This document shows positions 61,211-64,000 of a DNA stretch of 64,000 bases, one piece after another; the stretch's first letter is position 1; each line of letters starts with the position of its first letter. The stretch spans positions 62,001 to 126,000 of the forward strand of contig JAKJER010000004.1 of NCBI GenBank assembly GCA_022705325.1, written 5' to 3'. The position numbers and the translations under genes were made by a program. The notes beneath the pieces are model-generated. The model had not been told where the DNA came from and searched no databases. It saw only the letters and a program-made list of their open reading frames with translations. This DNA comes from Planctomycetota bacterium. Its GTDB lineage: Bacteria; Planctomycetota; Phycisphaerae; SM23-33.

Positions 61211-62137
61211 TCAGCGGGCGAAGACCTCGCGCAGGAGGCGGTCGGCGATGGGGTTCGGGTCGTCCTGTCCGGTGGTATCGAACCAGAGGACGTCGCCCCA
61301 GCGGCGGTGCCAGGTCCGCTGCTTCTTGGCCAGGCGGCGGGTGTTGATCTTGATCTGTTCCAGGGCGTCGTCGAGGGTGCAGCGGCCGGCAAGGTGGTCG
61401 ATCATCTCGGCGTATCCGACGGCCTGGGCGGCCTGCGGGGCCAGGCCGTGCGGGTCGGCGAGCAGGGCGGCCACCTCGTCTCGCAGGCCCGCCTGGACCA
61501 TGCGCGTGGCCCGCAGGTTGATGCGACGCGACTGCTCGTCCTTGTCGCGACGCAGGCCGATCCGGACGCAGTCGTAGCGGCTCTGGCCGGCATCCCACTG
61601 GCTCTGGAGGCGGCTGATGGGCTGGCCGGTCAGGCGGTGGACCTCCAGGGCGCGGACGATCCGCTTGCGGTCGTTGGGGTGGATGCGGGCGGCGGCTTCG
61701 GCGTCCACCCGGGCCAACTCGGCGTGCAGGGCGGGCAGGCCCTCCGCGTCGGCCCGGCCCTCCAGCTCGACGCGGATGGCTGGGTCGGCCGACCCCTGGT
61801 CGAACAGGCCTTCGGTGAGGGCCTTGATGTACAGGCTGGTCCCGCCGACGGCCAGGGGGATGCGCCCTCGGGAGTGGATGTCGGCGATGGCGGCGTCGGC
61901 GGCGGCCAGATACTGGGCCACGCTGAACGGCTCCCACGGTTCGACCAGGTCGATGCCGTGGTGGGGGATCTCCGCCCGCACCGCGGGCGGCGGCTTGGCC
62001 GTGCCGATGTCCATGCGGCGGTAGACCTTCATGGAATCGACGCTGACGATCTCGGCGCCCAGGCGGCGTGCCAGGGCTCGACCCACCGCTCCCTTTCCGC
62101 AGGCCGTGCAGCCGAGTATCAGGTAGAGCTTGTTCAT
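61211..62137 (-). CDS. miaA: tRNA dimethylallyltransferase
   Basis: A 308-residue enzyme started at ATG 62137. It transfers a dimethylallyl group to N6 of A37 in tRNAs that read codons beginning with U. Motifs are MNKLYLILGCTACGKG at the P-loop, SVDSMKVYRRMDIGTAKP with the catalytic Asp, PHHGIDLVEPWE, PLAVGGTSLYIKAL, PNDRKRIVRALEV and AVGYAEM, then KINTRRLAKKQRTWHR near the C-terminus. Two departures stand out: the P-loop ends GKG, where Walker A proteins have GKS or GKT, and DS-K-VY replaces DSRQVY. It follows the ddl gene by 35 bp and is probably its operon partner. Length is normal, so I consider it functional. Confidence 0.9.
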   Translation of the reverse strand: MNKLYLILGCTACGKGAVGRALARRLGAEIVSVDSMKVYRRMDIGTAKPPPAVRAEIPHHGIDLVEPWEPFSVAQYLAAADAAIADIHSRGRIPLAVGGTSLYIKALTEGLFDQGSADPAIRVELEGRADAEGLPALHAELARVDAEAAARIHPNDRKRIVRALEVHRLTGQPISRLQSQWDAGQSRYDCVRIGLRRDKDEQSRRINLRATRMVQAGLRDEVAALLADPHGLAPQAAQAVGYAEMIDHLAGRCTLDDALEQIKINTRRLAKKQRTWHRRWGDVLWFDTTGQDDPNPIADRLLREVFAR

Positions 62138-62172
62138 TGGCCTCTCGGGCGGGCGATTCGCGGAGCGGGTCT

Positions 62173-63165
62173 TCAGGCCGGCCTCACACGGGTGGCTGCC
62201 GACTCCACGATCCGCCCGATGAGCTGGGTGAAGCTGATGCCGTTCATCTTGCACAGGATGGGCAGATCGCTGTGGATGTAGTTGAGCCCCGGCAGCGGGT
62301 TGACCTCGATGAAGTTGGCGATGCCGTGTCCGTCGAATCGGACGTCGACCCGGCCGGCGTCTCGCCCGCCCAGCACGCGCCAGGCGGCCAGGGCCAGCTC
62401 CTCGCACGAACGGGCGACATCCGGCTCGCGCACGGGGACGTAGTCCACCAGGTCGTCGTAGTTGTCCTTGGTGAACTGCCCGTAGATCTGGTTGGTGGCG
62501 GTCGTCTTGTCCTTGCGGAAGACGACCTCCATCATGCCCGGGCACTCGGCGTTTCGGCCGGTGCCCGTCACGCCGACGGTGAACTCGCGTCCGGGCAGGA
62601 ACGTCTCGACAAGCACGGGCTGGCGGAAGCGGGTGAGCAGGTCCAGGCACAGTTCGCGGAGTTCGCGCTTGTTGTTCACGCGGCTCTTGCTTGAGATGCC
62701 CTTGCCGGAGCCCTCGGCCAGCGGCTTGGCGAACAGCGGATAAGGCAGGTCGACGGGGTCGATGTCGGCCTCGTCGCGCACCTCGGCGAAGGCGGGCGTG
62801 GCGATGCCGGCGGACTGCATGACCCGCTTGGCCATGCCCTTGTGCAGCGAGATGCCCAAGGTGACCGGATCGCTGAAGGTGTAGGGGATGCCGTAGATCT
62901 CCAGCACGGTCGGCACCTGGGACTCGCGGCCGAGGCCCGCGAGCCCCTCGGCGATGTTGAACACGATGTCCCATCGCTTTCCCTCGCCCAGGCATTCCAG
63001 CAGGCGTCGCACGCTGCCTATCCGCTCGGTCTGGTGGCCCAGTTCCCGCAGGGCGTTGTCGATGCCGTCGATCGTCTCCACCTTGTCCAGTTCGGCTACG
63101 TCTTCCGGGCTGTAGCCGGCGGCCAGGTACTCGTCCTTCAGGTCGTAGGTCAGGCCCACTCGCAT
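62173..63165 (-). CDS. ddl: D-alanine--D-alanine ligase-like ATP-grasp enzyme
   Basis: A 330-residue protein begun at ATG 63165 (AAGGAT 8 nt upstream, promoter at 63191-63219); the longer open frame is not family-like. It reads as an ATP-grasp ligase of the Ddl type: MRVGLTYDLKDEYLAAG, FNIAEGLAG (the conserved Glu-Gly loop), GIPYTFSDPVTLGISLHKG, YPLFAKPLAEGSGKGIS, VLVETFLPGREFTVGV, and the C-terminal VDVRFDGHGIANFIEVNPLPG with the Asp/Glu/Asn metal ligands. It should ligate two D-alanines for peptidoglycan precursors. The N-terminal part differs from classical DdlA/B, so another amino-acid ligase activity remains possible. miaA follows. Confidence 0.85.
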   Translation of the reverse strand: MRVGLTYDLKDEYLAAGYSPEDVAELDKVETIDGIDNALRELGHQTERIGSVRRLLECLGEGKRWDIVFNIAEGLAGLGRESQVPTVLEIYGIPYTFSDPVTLGISLHKGMAKRVMQSAGIATPAFAEVRDEADIDPVDLPYPLFAKPLAEGSGKGISSKSRVNNKRELRELCLDLLTRFRQPVLVETFLPGREFTVGVTGTGRNAECPGMMEVVFRKDKTTATNQIYGQFTKDNYDDLVDYVPVREPDVARSCEELALAAWRVLGGRDAGRVDVRFDGHGIANFIEVNPLPGLNYIHSDLPILCKMNGISFTQLIGRIVESAATRVRPA

Positions 63166-63190
63166 TGGGTATATCCTTAAAGTTCCGGCC

Positions 63191-63219
63191 GTTATACCAT
63201 TCGCAGGGCCGAGATTCAA
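63191..63219 (-). promoter_or_regulatory. Promoter of the ddl-miaA pair
   Basis: On the minus strand, TTGAAT (63219-63214), 17 bp, then TATAAC (63196-63191), which is 5 of 6 for the -10 box and 4 of 6 for the -35 box. The transcript start would be about 20 nt before ATG 63165. Confidence 0.65.
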
Positions 63220-63230
63220 TTTACCCCGCT

Positions 63231-63258
63231 TTGCCGTCGGGCGGCGCCGGCGTAGAAT
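63231..63258 (+). promoter_or_regulatory. Promoter candidate for dnaB
   Basis: TTGCCG (63231-63236), 16 bp, then TAGAAT (63253-63258, 5 of 6). It is divergent from the ddl promoter with only 11 bp between them, and it would give dnaB a leader of about 260 nt. The 359-bp gap 63166-63524 holds no gene. Confidence 0.5.
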
Positions 63259-63524
63259 AAGACTGGGCCACAGAAGTTCTATTGCAGGCAGCGTGAAGAT
63301 GTTCAGGGACATCCGATCTCTGGGTCGATGCGGCATCCGGGCCTCCGCGGGAAGCCCCAACGTCGGCATGGGGACCGGGACTTGGGGGTTTTCTCCCAAA
63401 TTCGAGCAAGAAGCGCGGGCAGACCTTGACGCTGTCCGCCCGGCGCGCCAAGATACCTTGTGGACCGGCCCGCGAGGGTCGGCATGTGGCTAAGGAGTCT
63501 GGACCCCAGCCAGGGAAGGCAGAT

Positions 63525-64000
63525 ATGGCGACGGTAGTTTCATCTCCCCCGGGCGGCGAGGAATACAACCGCCCCCGCAACGGGCCGACGCACGTGACCC
63601 TGGACCGCGTTCCGCCCCATGACATCGGCGCGGAGGTCTGCGTCCTGGGGTCGATGATCCTCGATGCCGCCTGCATCGACATCGTCGTGCAGGTCAACAA
63701 GTCCGACCACTTCTACCGTCCGGCCCACCAGGTCCTCTACGACGTGCTGGTCGACATGCGCCAGGAGGCCAAACCCATCGACCTGGTGACCGTGCGGGAG
63801 GAGTTGCTCAGCCGCCGCCAGCTCGAGAAGGTCGGCGGGATCGAGTATCTGGCGGACCTGGTCGAGGGCGTGCCCAACTCCGCCAACGCCGAGTACTACG
63901 CGAAGATCGTCCGCGACAAGGCGATGCTCCGCGAACTGATCGCCGCCGGCACGGACATCGTCCGCGAGGCCTTCGAGGCCCGCGAGGACGCCGGCGGGCT
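63525..64000 (+). CDS. dnaB: Replicative DNA helicase DnaB, 5' part only
   Basis: Starts at ATG 63525 (GGGAAGG 5-6 nt upstream) and is open to the right edge: 158 codons plus 2 bases. After a short N-terminal extension (MATVVSSPPGGEEYNRPRN) comes the DnaB N-terminal domain: DRVPPHDIGAEVCVLGSMIL, FYRPAHQVLYDVLVDM, PIDLVTVREELLSRRQL, GGIEYLADLVEGVPNSANAE and YYAKIVRDKAMLRELI. This domain forms the collar of the hexamer and binds primase. The RecA-like motor domain lies beyond the window. It belongs to the chromosome's core replication machinery. Confidence 0.93.
   Translation, partial: MATVVSSPPGGEEYNRPRNGPTHVTLDRVPPHDIGAEVCVLGSMILDAACIDIVVQVNKSDHFYRPAHQVLYDVLVDMRQEAKPIDLVTVREELLSRRQLEKVGGIEYLADLVEGVPNSANAEYYAKIVRDKAMLRELIAAGTDIVREAFEAREDAGG

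Noticed and set aside
63293-63493. 66-codon open frame before dnaB
   Set aside because: No ribosome site or domain, and it lies in the predicted dnaB leader.

Overview
The window is about 64 kb of GC-rich bacterial DNA (roughly two thirds G+C by eye), gene-dense and with no rRNA, tRNA, CRISPR array or complete transposon that I could find. The content points to a planctomycete, probably class Phycisphaerae: three Tat-exported formylglycine sulfatases, two giant beta-strand-repeat proteins ending in almost identical PEP-CTERM anchors, a pseudopilin with the H-X9-DG motif, a DUF6288-like protein, Tat-tagged Gfo/Idh/MocA dehydrogenases and sugar isomerases, and a 'GPF-x-N' PA14-like domain. This assignment is inference from gene content, not from a marker phylogeny.

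1-9.9 kb (minus strand) is a likely long polysaccharide operon. In transcription order it has ExbB/TolQ, ExbD/TolR, a TolA-like coiled-coil protein with a C-terminal PA14-like domain, sulfatase, ankyrin lipoprotein, sulfatase, and a PL11 rhamnogalacturonan lyase that runs off the left edge. 10-20.7 kb holds an isopropylmalate/isocitrate dehydrogenase-family enzyme behind a potentially structured leader, a Gfo/Idh oxidoreductase with a HEAT-repeat protein, an STN-domain protein, a clan GH-A-like glycosidase, an SGNH hydrolase and a heparinase/alginate-lyase-like protein. 21-40.7 kb is framed by the two PEP-CTERM giants and carries two TIM-barrel sugar isomerases, a third sulfatase, a GH127 beta-L-arabinofuranosidase, another Gfo/Idh protein and an EF-hand SGNH-like protein. 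Together the sulfatases, RG lyase, GH127, GH28 and glycosidases suggest breakdown of sulfated, arabinose- and rhamnogalacturonan-containing polysaccharide.

40.8-55.3 kb holds wecB plus a UDP-sugar dehydrogenase (surface polysaccharide precursors), a MazG-like pyrophosphohydrolase, two FAD oxidoreductases, a compact terminator-ended small-RNA candidate, an 18-bp tandem repeat, a pseudopilin, a zinc-ribbon membrane protein, an MGMT-family protein, a cysteine-synthase-like enzyme and a GH28 protein.

55.3-58.3 kb is the accessory island. It has GC-rich inverted repeats, then a lower-GC minus-strand cluster: a RhuM-like gene fused to what looks like the tail of a DNA methyltransferase and interrupted at a 9-bp homopolymer, a TIR-domain protein with the catalytic Glu, and a previously easy-to-miss 48-residue zinc-ribbon gene 13 bp downstream. 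This is the best candidate for an under-described, defence-like system. 58.3-64 kb returns to core functions: a DUF6288-like protein, miaA, a D-Ala-D-Ala ligase (divergent, well-formed promoters) and the 5' end of dnaB, cut by the right edge.
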